Translations under genes and position numbers: made by a program
Source of the DNA: Actinernus sp. WN-2022
Taxonomy: Eukaryota; Cnidaria; Anthozoa; Actiniaria; Actinernidae
Assembly: GCA_030867875.1 (NCBI GenBank)
Contig: JAOWCC010000019.1
Coordinates: 37,367,976 to 37,431,975 of the forward strand
Direction: 5' to 3'
DNA length: 64,000 nucleotides
In this document: positions 34,576 through 43,435 of the stretch, piece after piece
Position numbering within the stretch: the stretch's first letter is position 1
How the letters are laid out: each line of letters begins with the position of its first letter
The notes under the pieces: generated by a model
Told to the model about the DNA's origin: nothing
The model's database searches: none
The model's input: the letters and a program-made list of their open reading frames with translations, nothing else

Positions 34576-34648
34576 ATTGAACACTTGATATGTGATATAA
34601 TATTAGTATTCAATTGTGGAACAAAACATATTCAATTGTGAAACAAAC
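34576..34648. promoter_or_regulatory. short divergent promoter region upstream of the MCP gene
   Basis: Contains GATATAATATTAGTATTC, followed by two direct copies of ATTCAATTGTG(G)AACAAA just before the MCP start. Given its size it must drive both the minus-strand 351-residue gene and the capsid gene. Confidence 0.45.
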
Positions 34649-35899
34649 ATGATATCAACAAAGCTCCATCCTGACTATTCTCCTAGAGAAGGTAGATCTC
34701 TTAAAGCCAGTCGTGTGTTCCATCGTGTAACTTTCACTCCTTCATCAGCCAATCCGGGGGAAACTTTAATCGTTAATGTTCCTACGTTAGGCGAAAATAG
34801 ACTTCTAGTACCTGGTAGTCTAGCCCTTAGTGCCAATATCACTCTATCCGGGGGTCATGCCGACAACTATTTGGTGGCCAATGTTGGACGTTGCATAGTC
34901 TCAAAGCGAGTCGTATGGATGGGAACTACTAGATTAGAAGATTTAAGTCGACCCGATCTACTACAGGTATATAGCGATCTATACCTATCTGATGTAGAAC
35001 GAGAGAATAGCGTAGAGCGTGGCATTCAATCTGCTAATGTGAACAAACTTCGTTCAAAGGCCAGTAACGCATCTACGTCTAATGCGGCTGATAATGCAAC
35101 ACTAGCGGCATACGGTAGCGTATATAAGATACCTATTGATCATGAAGTTATCACAACCCATGGCGTCTTTTATCCACACGCGATTCGAGATAAGATGTCA
35201 TTTCATTTGACACTGGCACCGGCCATAGACGTCATAGTCGGATCCGATAGTACGAAAGTAGGAACGTACAAACTATCTAACATTGAACTAGAATATGAAG
35301 TCATCGAAAGTCTCGATCTTGCGTCGCAGGCCAATAGTACCTACGCCAGCGGTAAAGCCTTTCTGTATAACCATTATGAGTACTTCAAAACCGTCTCGAT
35401 CGATCTAGGAACCGACACACTCGTATCTGAAAGCATAAACGTACTTCGTCTCTCTCTCAATGGCATTCTTCTTCTATTTGTGGATCCTCATGTGGCAGGC
35501 ACTAGAGATAGTGAGAAATTCGTAAATCCAGGAATCACCAAGGTCGAGGTACACGTCAATGGCATTCCTAACGCTCTATATTCTTTTGGGATGCTACCAA
35601 AGGATTTATGGAAGTCAGCAAAGAATTGGTTTGTCCCGCGTTTCGGAGAGGCTGCCGCCGCTACATCCATGACGCATAAGAAGTTCTTTGAGAACAAGTT
35701 TGCCGCACTCATCGATTGTCGCACCTCGCAAACCAGTATAGTTCATGGAGATGGTTTAGCCCAACAAGATGCTGGAGCATCCATTCGCCTTAGGATTCAT
35801 CGCAGTGGAGGCTCAGGTAAGGTGAACATGCACATATTCGTGCTTTCTGATGCACAAGCAACTATTGAACAAGGAATGCTACAAAATGTTTATCATTAA
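34649..35899 (+). CDS. candidate major capsid protein (double jelly-roll type)
   Basis: 416 residues from the ATG at 34,649 (upstream in-frame GTG at 34,616 is less likely). The sequence is beta-rich throughout with two similar-sized halves. The first half has ENRLLVPGSLALSANITLSG near residue 50. The junction has YKLSNIELEYEVI (about 204-216), which resembles the strand preceding the second jelly roll in double jelly-roll capsid proteins. The second half has LSLNGILLLFVDPHVAGTRD. The gene lies immediately before the packaging ATPase, the usual order in this virus class. At 416 residues it is shorter than many Polinton hexons but within the range of compact double jelly-roll capsid proteins. 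The assignment rests on pattern and context. Confidence 0.6.
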   Translation: MISTKLHPDYSPREGRSLKASRVFHRVTFTPSSANPGETLIVNVPTLGENRLLVPGSLALSANITLSGGHADNYLVANVGRCIVSKRVVWMGTTRLEDLSRPDLLQVYSDLYLSDVERENSVERGIQSANVNKLRSKASNASTSNAADNATLAAYGSVYKIPIDHEVITTHGVFYPHAIRDKMSFHLTLAPAIDVIVGSDSTKVGTYKLSNIELEYEVIESLDLASQANSTYASGKAFLYNHYEYFKTVSIDLGTDTLVSESINVLRLSLNGILLLFVDPHVAGTRDSEKFVNPGITKVEVHVNGIPNALYSFGMLPKDLWKSAKNWFVPRFGEAAAATSMTHKKFFENKFAALIDCRTSQTSIVHGDGLAQQDAGASIRLRIHRSGGSGKVNMHIFVLSDAQATIEQGMLQNVYH

Positions 35900-35924
35900 T
35901 ATACTCATTAACGTACTCATTAAC

Positions 35925-36560
35925 ATGGACACATTAACAGAACAAATTCCCTTTAACGCACTCATAATTGGCCCCACAAACTGCGGAAAGACTCAGTTCA
36001 TAGTTGATCAATTGAGAGGTCCATTTCGTTTTAAATTTGAATATATCGTATTAATTTGTCCCACCTATGCTAACAATAAAACCTATAAAGGCGTTGGTAA
36101 GGGAGATCCTCGCTTCATTGTCCTAGCGCCTTCTCAGAACGATATTGATGCAACCCTAGGCGACTGCGCATGTTTTTTCGAAGGAACAAATACACTTATT
36201 ATCCTTGATGATTGTGCGGCAAGCAAGGATGTTAAGGGAAGGACCAATAAGATATCCGATTTAGCCTTTTCTGCACGCCACGTTGGTATTTCGATTTGGG
36301 CCTCATCGCAAACACAAAAAAGTATATGCAAGAACTTTCGCGAGAATTGCGCAATCATTGTGGCATTTCGCATCGCAAGCGCACCGGGATTGAAGGATCT
36401 ATTCGATGACTACGGCGCTAGCATATCCTTAGATGATAAGAAGCTATTCATTTCAGAACTTGAGACTAAGTTCGCACATATATGTTTCTGTTTGCGACAT
36501 CCTTTTTCAACCGTATTAGAGATACCTTCACCTATGGTATGTCACAATACGTTGAAGTAA
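35925..36560 (+). CDS. DNA packaging ATPase (FtsK/HerA-type, A32-like)
   Basis: 211 residues from the ATG at 35,925; an upstream in-frame start would overlap the MCP gene and give an unrelated hydrophobic leader. Walker A is IIGPTNCGKTQF (about residues 13-24), Walker B is NTLIILDDCA (about 89-98), followed by a HVGISIWASSQTQKSICKNF block (about 119-138) containing the sensor/Q motif typical of virus-type genome-packaging ATPases. In Polintons, virophages and nucleocytoplasmic large DNA viruses this enzyme pumps genome DNA into the preformed capsid. It begins 25 bases after the MCP stop, so the two are probably one transcription unit. Confidence 0.9.
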   Translation: MDTLTEQIPFNALIIGPTNCGKTQFIVDQLRGPFRFKFEYIVLICPTYANNKTYKGVGKGDPRFIVLAPSQNDIDATLGDCACFFEGTNTLIILDDCAASKDVKGRTNKISDLAFSARHVGISIWASSQTQKSICKNFRENCAIIVAFRIASAPGLKDLFDDYGASISLDDKKLFISELETKFAHICFCLRHPFSTVLEIPSPMVCHNTLK

Positions 36561-36561
36561 G

Positions 36562-37245
36562 ATGGATAAAGATTTTGATGACGAATTAATGAACATACTA
36601 ACTGAATCCGATGAAATAGATGTGACAGGTCCTCCACCAAGGGCCGAATGCGGCCACCGCAGTAGCGGCAGCAAGCTGCCATGCAAAGCTGCCACGCAAA
36701 GATTGCCATGCAAAGATAGCCATGGCTTCGAAACGAACCTACACTGCGCTACCGCCGATGAAGCGGCAGCAAGCTACCATCGTAGCATAGAAATCATCGA
36801 ACGTAGGGAAGCTCTTTCTATTCTAGCCGTGACTGGTACGACAAAAGAATATCTAGGGAAGAATTTTTCTCTTGGAGACATTTCTAAGTTACCTGATAAA
36901 GACATAGAACGCCTATATCGTAGATACCAAGCCGTCTTAGCGAAGCAAATAAATGACTGCTTAGTGGATAGAGCACTAAGTCTAGCAACTTGTGTAGTCG
37001 CATATGTGAGGCCTCTAGATTCTCGACAACAACGAAGGCTGTTGAAAGCTCTAAAGAAAGACCGCTTAGTCCGAAACGAGCTATCTGCCCTGGCTGGCCG
37101 ATTGGCCTACGAAGCAGGTCCACTTGTAGCACTAACTAGTGCCCTTTGTCACGTTGTTAAACATTCTATGCCCACTAAACAGGACTCCGAGGCGCAAGTA
37201 TTGCCTAGCGAAGACGAAGTTGATGAAGTGCTTGAGGAATCTTAA
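36562..37245 (+). CDS. unknown conserved-type Polinton protein, 227 residues
   Basis: The ATG overlaps the previous stop region by one base spacing (ATPase stop at 36,560; start at 36,562). N-terminus acidic and low complexity with Cys/His-containing repeats (residues about 30-75: CGHRSSGSKLPCKAATQRLPC and similar) whose DNA shows short tandem phrases (AAGCTGCCATGCAAAGCTGCC). C-terminal two thirds are helical with basic clusters (RRYQAVLAKQINDCLVDRAL; RQQRRLLKALKKDRLVRNEL) and a final acidic tail. It has no recognised domain. The tight spacing implies cotranslation with capsid and ATPase genes; a DNA- or capsid-associated role is a guess. Confidence 0.6.
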   Translation: MDKDFDDELMNILTESDEIDVTGPPPRAECGHRSSGSKLPCKAATQRLPCKDSHGFETNLHCATADEAAASYHRSIEIIERREALSILAVTGTTKEYLGKNFSLGDISKLPDKDIERLYRRYQAVLAKQINDCLVDRALSLATCVVAYVRPLDSRQQRRLLKALKKDRLVRNELSALAGRLAYEAGPLVALTSALCHVVKHSMPTKQDSEAQVLPSEDEVDEVLEES

Positions 37246-37289
37246 CGTATTGAAGTTACCTCAACCACTAAATAATTACTCTTAACAAG

Positions 37290-37661
37290 ATGGAAATTGA
37301 TACCCATTCCGAAGATCGAAATGATCACATCACGAAAGAACCAGTAAAACCCCCACCAAATCCAAAACGAGTCGCTGCAGGCAAACTCATAGCGCAAAGA
37401 AGGAAAGAAAATATCGCCAATGTGGCGGGAACGCAGGCGCAGGTAGACAGTCATACCAATAAGCCAAGTTTGATATCAACTAATACCACACTTGCTGTAA
37501 TTGGGGTAAGCATAGCACTCGCGGGTTTGTACTATCAGTACAAGCAATACAAACAAACGCAACGAGTTAACCACAGCTCCACTGAAGCCACAGACAGCTC
37601 AGCTGCCGCTACCAAAGAAACCCCAAAAGGTCGTAACCTAAAAACTCAAGGCATGATATAG
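37290..37661 (+). CDS. small single-pass membrane protein
   Basis: 123 residues. Polar, Pro/Lys-rich N-terminus, one transmembrane segment (TLAVIGVSIALAGLYYQY, about residues 66-83), then a basic (KQYKQTQR) and Ser/Thr/Ala-rich tail. Type unknown; member of the plus-strand structural block. Possible virion membrane or entry component, without further support. Confidence 0.55.
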   Translation: MEIDTHSEDRNDHITKEPVKPPPNPKRVAAGKLIAQRRKENIANVAGTQAQVDSHTNKPSLISTNTTLAVIGVSIALAGLYYQYKQYKQTQRVNHSSTEATDSSAAATKETPKGRNLKTQGMI

Positions 37662-37719
37662 CATTTGAAGCCACGCTGTAGACATATATTATCGGCGATG
37701 TAAACGTTGTTCCAATAAG

Positions 37720-37938
37720 ATGGCTAAAGAACTTATGAACACAATACAGGAAGCTACTATATTGACTGGACTTGCGGCAGGTATCGGTTGGGTCGGAAAA
37801 AAAGCAATCAAAGAGCCTTTGACTAACGATCCTTCATCTAGTATTTTGAACTTCGTGAAGTGGATAGCGGTTCTATCTGGTGGCCTTACAGCTAAGAAAT
37901 ACCTAAAGGACAAAGGGTATTGGAAGCCTGTTGAGTAG
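37720..37938 (+). CDS. very small hydrophobic protein
   Basis: 72 residues with two hydrophobic segments (TILTGLAAGIGWVGKKA and ILNFVKWIAVLSGGLTAKKY) separated by a charged stretch. ATG in a normal position, 58 bases after the previous stop. It follows the small membrane protein and precedes another, forming a run of three short membrane-associated genes. Confidence 0.5.
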   Translation: MAKELMNTIQEATILTGLAAGIGWVGKKAIKEPLTNDPSSSILNFVKWIAVLSGGLTAKKYLKDKGYWKPVE

Positions 37939-37968
37939 CAGGGGCGACTCTACCTCACCTTCGAAGCT

Positions 37969-38391
37969 ATGGCATCAATAATATTTATGGGATTTGTCTT
38001 CGCCATAACTAGTGCTGCTGCTAGTATTGCCACACACGAAATAGAAAAAGCAATTAGCGGGCCTAATGCGGCTGCCGCAGAGATGGTAAGACATGATAAG
38101 GCCCAGGAGAAGGCAAATGCCGCTATTAAAACCTATGAGAAAAATCGAGAAAAACGACTAGAAGCACAAGCCACCTGGAACCACTGGAAAGAAAATAACG
38201 CACACGTTGGACTTAAAGATAGAATCGATGCAATGCGAAAACTCCATATATATCACACATTGCAAATGAAACTGGAAAAGCCTAAACTCTCAGATTATTA
38301 TCGACCATCTAATTCGAGGAAAACTGCCGAATTGGTGGCCTTAGGTGGTAGTGTATTCGCGACTGGATACGTTGCCACTCGATTCTTATAA
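37969..38391 (+). CDS. small protein with hydrophobic ends and coiled middle
   Basis: 140 residues. N-terminal hydrophobic segment (IIFMGFVFAITSAAASIA), a Lys/Glu/Ala-rich helical middle (about residues 42-85) and a hydrophobic C-terminus (VALGGSVFATGYVATRFL). Last gene of the plus-strand run that starts with the MCP; a repeat- and hairpin-rich non-coding stretch follows. Function unknown. Confidence 0.55.
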   Translation: MASIIFMGFVFAITSAAASIATHEIEKAISGPNAAAAEMVRHDKAQEKANAAIKTYEKNREKRLEAQATWNHWKENNAHVGLKDRIDAMRKLHIYHTLQMKLEKPKLSDYYRPSNSRKTAELVALGGSVFATGYVATRFL

Positions 38392-38760
38392 GAATTGGTT
38401 ATAGCTATGCTTTTAAAAAACGAGCTTTTTTACGTTTAACGTAATTACTAGATCACTTACTAGATTACTAGAGTATTACTAGATTACTAGAGTATTACTA
38501 GAGTATCACTATAAGATTACTAAACGAATCTACATAAAATAAGAAAAAATAAAATAAAAAAATAAATAAAAAAAAGAAGGATAAGAACTTGTCAGCTAGA
38601 TAAGTCTTTATCTCTAGTCGCTGGATACGCTATTAGTCGATATGCCTTTTAAAAAACGAGAATTTTTACGATCGACGAGATACTAAAAAAGGAAAAAGAA
38701 TAAGAACTAGTTGGTTAGATAAGTTCTTATTCCTTTTTTTTTCTTTTTTCTTTTTCTCTT
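38392..38760. terminator. repeat and hairpin region at the end of the capsid gene run
   Basis: Holds a CTTTTAAAAAACGAG block twice (38,409 and 38,645), tandem TACTAGATTACTAGAGTAT units (about 38,456-38,515) and two A/T-rich stem-loops: GATAAGAACTT with AAGTCTTTATC (38,580-38,612) and GAATAAGAACT with AGTTCTTATTC (38,698-38,732), the second followed by a long T tract. The position suits 3'-end formation for the structural genes and insulation of the integrase gene. Confidence 0.55.
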
Positions 38761-38791
38761 CTTGTTGGAGGTTAGAATACATAGATATATA

Positions 38792-39829
38792 ATGGATGCT
38801 AAACTTGCGAATACCTTCTATGGTCCTATGGGCTATTGGAAAGGTTATGCTGCAATTAGTAAGTTATCAATGGCTGCAAAAGTAACGGAAGATGTAGCTA
38901 AGGGTTGGTTAGAGAAACAAGCCATGTGGCAAATATATCTATCACCACCACGCTATATTCCACGACCACATTGGACTGTATCGAAACCTAATGAAGTTCA
39001 TCAAGCTGATTTGATATTTCTACCTCATGATAGACCTAGTCGTGGAAGGAAACTATATAAGTATGCTTTAGTGGTAATCGACGTAGCTTCTAGATATAAA
39101 GAGGCTGAACCTTTAGCATCGAAAGATAGTGGTGAAGTGTCTGCAGCATTCGAACGAATCTATAAACGTAGTCCACTAGAATGGCCAAAAACATTACAAG
39201 TAGATCCTGGTAGAGAATTCATGGGACGTATGTCTGAAACATTAGAACTACGTGGTACGAAAGTTCAACGAGGTGAGGCTGGTAATCATAGAGCGCAAGG
39301 CTTCGTCGAACGAGCGAATAGAACACTAGCTGAGAGATTGTTTGGATATCAATATGCACAAGAGCTGGTACTTACTTCGGAAGGATCAGATGAGCGTAGT
39401 AGAGAATGGGTAGTTCGTTTACCAATGGTTATCAAAGCCCTGAACAGTGAGGTGACTCGACTTACAGGAAAGGAGCCTTCAAATTCTGTAGTGACGCAAC
39501 GAGTAGATCTAAAGACTCCTACATATTCGCGCACTGTTGGTTTGAGAGAAGAGCGCCTACCATTCGACGTTCTAGTTCGATATCTTTACGCACCAGGAGA
39601 ATTGGAAGGGGGTGAAAAACGTAGAGCTACTGATCCTGTGTGGAGTTTGCAGATATACACCATTTCGCGAAGTGTAGTATCTTCGGGACAGCCCGTGCTT
39701 TACTACCTTGCGAAGCGAGAAGGGGAGAAGGACGCACCCAAACGTGGATTCGTTCGTGAAGAGCTACAAGTTGTTCCTAGGGATACGGAACTACCACCAA
39801 AAGGAATTCTGTTTGTACCCAAGCGCTAG
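38792..39829 (+). CDS. DDE integrase (retroviral-type, Polinton class)
   Basis: 345 residues from the ATG at 38,792. Catalytic residues by eye: D73 (VHQADLIFLP), D138 (LQVDPGREFM) and E173 (QGFVERANRTL), i.e. a DDE triad with 34 residues between the last two by my count. The rnase H-like core includes KYALVVIDVASRYKEAEPL (strand 1-3). No clear HHCC zinc finger or chromodomain is visible; the N-terminus is helical. The C-terminus has beta-like segments (LQIYTISR.V, PVLYYLAKREG) as in integrase DNA-binding domains. In Polintons it inserts the element at 6-bp staggered sites. It converges on the polymerase gene with a 10-base gap. The ORF is complete. Confidence 0.9.
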   Translation: MDAKLANTFYGPMGYWKGYAAISKLSMAAKVTEDVAKGWLEKQAMWQIYLSPPRYIPRPHWTVSKPNEVHQADLIFLPHDRPSRGRKLYKYALVVIDVASRYKEAEPLASKDSGEVSAAFERIYKRSPLEWPKTLQVDPGREFMGRMSETLELRGTKVQRGEAGNHRAQGFVERANRTLAERLFGYQYAQELVLTSEGSDERSREWVVRLPMVIKALNSEVTRLTGKEPSNSVVTQRVDLKTPTYSRTVGLREERLPFDVLVRYLYAPGELEGGEKRRATDPVWSLQIYTISRSVVSSGQPVLYYLAKREGEKDAPKRGFVREELQVVPRDTELPPKGILFVPKR

Positions 39830-39839
39830 ACAGCGTACT

Positions 39840-42800
39840 CTATTGGCTCGGTGTGGATTCCATCGGGAAGAACGCGTCTTTTGTCGTAGTAAGCTGATAG
39901 CCCAAGCTTCCGTTGTTCGTAGGTTGCCATACCTTCTGGTCAATACTACCCTGGAGCGCTGCTTCGAATCTAGCCCATGAAACGTCGTTGTGCCGTCTAG
40001 ACATACCTTTGGTGGAATACTTTCTGCTACCACCCGTATCGACGTAGTAGGCTTTCGAGCATAGGGCAATTGCGCGCTGTCCTTCGAATTCGAGTTTGAA
40101 GAGTCCTGGGGTACGACTGCTCCACTTGTCCCAAGCTAGCCACTCTTTTCTGTGGGCTGCAAAGTCCTCGCGCAATTCTGGTCGTACGACTTCATCGATG
40201 GTGTTTCCCGAAATTGCGATGTAGGCACTGTCCGTGTCCATCTGGATGTATTCGAAATCATCTCGAGCGATGTACTTGTCGAGGAAGTCGTAGTAGAACT
40301 CGAGCATGCGAAGTTTGGCAAGCTGGTACACGGCAATACCTACTTGGAAAGGGCGTTTGATTTGGATCTGGTTCTTTCTACTTTCAAGTTCGTATGCCAG
40401 ACCAATCTCTTCCAGGTCTTCGAACCAAACACTTCGCATAGCTTTGTCGACGACCTTCTCGTCTTTGGTGTAGGTGACATTTGTTTGTCGCCCCAAATCT
40501 TCAATCAACTTTCCATAGGCACTATTTCCAAGTAGCTTGAACACGTCTGCTAGCAAGGTTTTACTTTTGTCTACATCTCCTGTACGTCGTGCTTCGGTGA
40601 CTTGATCCACAAACCATTCGAATACTTTTTTGGGTTCGTAGTCTATCGTGCGGTAGACCGCGGGGATCACTGCGCCATGGTCTAGATACCAAAGTAGAAG
40701 AGGAGCATAGAGTAGCAACTTCTTTCCCGATAGACTCCCAACTAGCTTCATTTCCTCACTGCGCTTTCTTCCCGTCTTCTCAAGGTAGGCCAACATTTGT
40801 GGAGGAATTGCTTCCTTGGGGATTTTCTTGTTGTAGAAGAAGGGGGGCATCTCCTCAAATTTCTTCCACAATTCTTTTGGTATCTCGATGTCTACCTCCG
40901 CATATCCAAACCACGCAGCGTTTCGTAGACATTCGACAAATCCTTCGGCTTCTAGACCTGGCTCGTCGTAGTGCACAACCTCTTCTTTTCCACAAGGCAT
41001 TTCTAATTCCATGGTAGAAAGATATAGGGCGTTGGCATCGTATCCAAGAACCTTGCGACACACCTTGGTTCCACCCTGATGACTACGAATCTTAGTCACT
41101 CCTGCTTCGTGGCGTCTGGTGAACACTATGCTTGGACCTCCCACGACAGCGTCTTTCAGCATGTGGTAGGCTTCCTTACTTGGAGCGTACATCTCAGCTC
41201 CCCTTTCTACACTACCTCGAAGCAGGAACTGTAGCGAGACTCCTGGGATGGACACTGCATCTTTCAGCATGTCTACTCCCTTCTCGTGATAGAAATCTCG
41301 CATCTTTTCGAGTGCCTCTAGGAATGGAACTACGTCTAGGTTGTTGTAGTATCGTAGCCAGTCTGCAAAGGTCTCCATTCCCTTGTCGAGAAAGGTGCAC
41401 TTGCAGTCTTCGAACTCTGACCTAGATAGTAGGTGTTGACCTTTCAACTTCGAACCCCACTCTCGATAATCTGGCAATCCAACGTGATCCAACTTGTCTG
41501 GAGAGTCGAACCACTCATATGGGAAGAAACTCTTTTGCAACTCACATCCATAGGCAGCGATCCAACGTTCGTAGGAAGTTCCAGGTCCAAGGTAGTTCAT
41601 CACATCGAGGAAACGGAAATCGGGAGTTAAGAGAAACATAGTGGTGTTGGCTTCCTTTGCTACTCTGACTTTCTTGCATGTGTCGGCAATAGATTCTACG
41701 AAATAGTTTCTGATCAGGTTGAGATCGTACCTGCCAGAGTTGAAGCCTAGAACGGGAACTTGGTTGACCCATTCGTCGATTCTCATCCGTTGTGCCTTCG
41801 ATAGGGTGTCGAAGGAGAATTCAGGTGTCTTGGGGTCCGCAACGACTTCTCGGATTGCTTTTGCTCTTCGTTGGAGTTCTTCGACAAAGGCGGCTACAAG
41901 TTCTTTTGGATCGCGTCGACAGATGTGGGTTGGCGTTCGATCGTACGTGTCGGCAATTGATACTGATATTGGGATATGAACGTTTTCGATGGTCAATCGA
42001 TCCGTTGGTTGTCTTCCTTTCGTTGTATCGAGATAGGCTTCGAAATCGTACACTATGGCGTGTGGGTAGGCAGTTTGCGTTGGCGTGGGAACCGGTTCGT
42101 TTGTCTCCTTTGTAGAGCAGCCCCAAGCCTCCACTACTACATAACCTGCCTTGCGTAGACTTTCGGTTCTTTCGCAGGTCTTGCGATAGAGCCTCGTTTC
42201 CCTAGGGAAGCATTTCGGGCAGCCGTGGAAATAGCATTCATGAAATTGGAAGATGGTTTTCGAAAGAGGTTCGTAGCCGTCGACCGGCGCTCCTTCTATC
42301 CAATGCTCTCCACCATGTCCACAAGCTGCGTGATGAATGTGTTGCCCAATCCTTTCGGCTTCGCGTTTCAACCAGCGTAGAGCGACTTTGCTGGCTTTGT
42401 TGGAATCGCTCTCTGGCCAGAAGGCTTTTTCGTATGCCGACTGAGGTACTGTGATTGCTTTTCCAGAGCAAACAATCTTTGTTTCTCCACGACTACAACG
42501 ATCTGCATGGCGTTGAAGGTCTGAGGTTTTTGTGAACCGTTGCTTACAATCGTTACATACGTAGATGTGCCCTAGCTTGTTGATGTTCTTGATATAGAAG
42601 GCATGTCCTTCGTATATCCCAATCGTCATCGTATGCTTGTAGTGAGCTGCATGTCGCATCAGATGCCAAGCGCCAGCCTCCGTAGGTTCGTACACCCGAA
42701 TGCCGATTCCAAAGTGTAACTCAACTCCCTCCAGCTGGTCTAAGGAAGTCTTGGGAACGTCTTGTGTGGGCGCTGTCAGGCGATAGAAGTCCTGGGCAGG

Positions 42801-43391
42801 TTTTCGAGCTTTGACGCAACACCTATCTGATCGTGCTCCTTCATGCATGGCAAGGCAGCGCCACAGACATAGGTTGTCACCATATCGATCAAGGGCAAGC
42901 ATTCCTTTCTTATGGCGAAGCCATTGAGGTAGTGGGCCTGTTCCCAACAGAGGCTGCCGATCGATCACGACTTTGACATCCACGTAGATCCAACGCACAA
43001 AAGCCCATTGGGTATTTGGTCGATTGATGTTGTCGGGATTCAAACGAGCTGTCTCTTTGCTATTGATCCACTCTTCTGCATCTCCTAGGATGTTCACCCA
43101 TGGAGAGCCAGGGACAGTCTTGGAGAATAGCATCACACGCCCGTCGTTGACATTGAGAATGCGATAGGTGTAGCTGTAGCGCAGGTAGAAGCTGGTGGTT
43201 ACCTTTGCAACTAACCCTTCCATGATCCTAGGAGTCAAATCTCCTGCCACACCTTGGAAGAAGCGCCATCGAATAGTGCGGCGACCTATCTCCACTCCCT
43301 CGAGCATTCCATCTCTCTCATCGAGAATAGCACCTGCCTCTCGAGCTAGACTCCTTGGTAAAGGTTCGCTACGAGGTCGTCGGGCTGCCAT
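39840..43391 (-). CDS. protein-primed family B DNA polymerase with N-terminal extension
   Basis: 1,183 residues from the ATG at 43,391 (upstream in-frame codons are non-ATG). ExoI VYDFEAYL (about 447-454), ExoII GFNSGRYDLN (about 549-558), ExoIII YNNLDVVPF (near 683). PolA LGYDANALYLS (about 783-793), PolB KLLGNSAYG (about 952-960), PolC MDTDSAY (about 1051-1057), so polymerase and proofreading sites look intact. The segment between PolA and PolB should hold the TPR insertions of protein-primed enzymes. The N-terminal ~440 residues contain a C2H2 zinc finger (CNDCKQRF..HADRC, about 279-299), a further CxxC (HGCPKC, about 389), and a segment DRYGDNLCLWRCLAMHEG (about 168-185) that resembles the nucleophile region of OTU-like proteases. 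Terminal protein source is unknown. Confidence 0.95.
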   Translation of the reverse strand: MAARRPRSEPLPRSLAREAGAILDERDGMLEGVEIGRRTIRWRFFQGVAGDLTPRIMEGLVAKVTTSFYLRYSYTYRILNVNDGRVMLFSKTVPGSPWVNILGDAEEWINSKETARLNPDNINRPNTQWAFVRWIYVDVKVVIDRQPLLGTGPLPQWLRHKKGMLALDRYGDNLCLWRCLAMHEGARSDRCCVKARKPAQDFYRLTAPTQDVPKTSLDQLEGVELHFGIGIRVYEPTEAGAWHLMRHAAHYKHTMTIGIYEGHAFYIKNINKLGHIYVCNDCKQRFTKTSDLQRHADRCSRGETKIVCSGKAITVPQSAYEKAFWPESDSNKASKVALRWLKREAERIGQHIHHAACGHGGEHWIEGAPVDGYEPLSKTIFQFHECYFHGCPKCFPRETRLYRKTCERTESLRKAGYVVVEAWGCSTKETNEPVPTPTQTAYPHAIVYDFEAYLDTTKGRQPTDRLTIENVHIPISVSIADTYDRTPTHICRRDPKELVAAFVEELQRRAKAIREVVADPKTPEFSFDTLSKAQRMRIDEWVNQVPVLGFNSGRYDLNLIRNYFVESIADTCKKVRVAKEANTTMFLLTPDFRFLDVMNYLGPGTSYERWIAAYGCELQKSFFPYEWFDSPDKLDHVGLPDYREWGSKLKGQHLLSRSEFEDCKCTFLDKGMETFADWLRYYNNLDVVPFLEALEKMRDFYHEKGVDMLKDAVSIPGVSLQFLLRGSVERGAEMYAPSKEAYHMLKDAVVGGPSIVFTRRHEAGVTKIRSHQGGTKVCRKVLGYDANALYLSTMELEMPCGKEEVVHYDEPGLEAEGFVECLRNAAWFGYAEVDIEIPKELWKKFEEMPPFFYNKKIPKEAIPPQMLAYLEKTGRKRSEEMKLVGSLSGKKLLLYAPLLLWYLDHGAVIPAVYRTIDYEPKKVFEWFVDQVTEARRTGDVDKSKTLLADVFKLLGNSAYGKLIEDLGRQTNVTYTKDEKVVDKAMRSVWFEDLEEIGLAYELESRKNQIQIKRPFQVGIAVYQLAKLRMLEFYYDFLDKYIARDDFEYIQMDTDSAYIAISGNTIDEVVRPELREDFAAHRKEWLAWDKWSSRTPGLFKLEFEGQRAIALCSKAYYVDTGGSRKYSTKGMSRRHNDVSWARFEAALQGSIDQKVWQPTNNGSLGYQLTTTKDAFFPMESTPSQ

Positions 43392-43435
43392 TTTCTTTTG
43401 CAACCTTGTGTGTTGATATACTATATACAAATCTT

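Noticed and set aside
35850..35924. N-terminal hydrophobic extension of the packaging ATPase
   Set aside because: It overlaps the capsid gene, is unlike the family N-terminus, and the internal ATG at 35,925 begins just before the conserved region.
40152..42158. Many plus-strand open frames opposite the DNA polymerase gene
   Set aside because: They are antisense shadows of a 1,183-residue ORF with complete catalytic motifs and have no family features.
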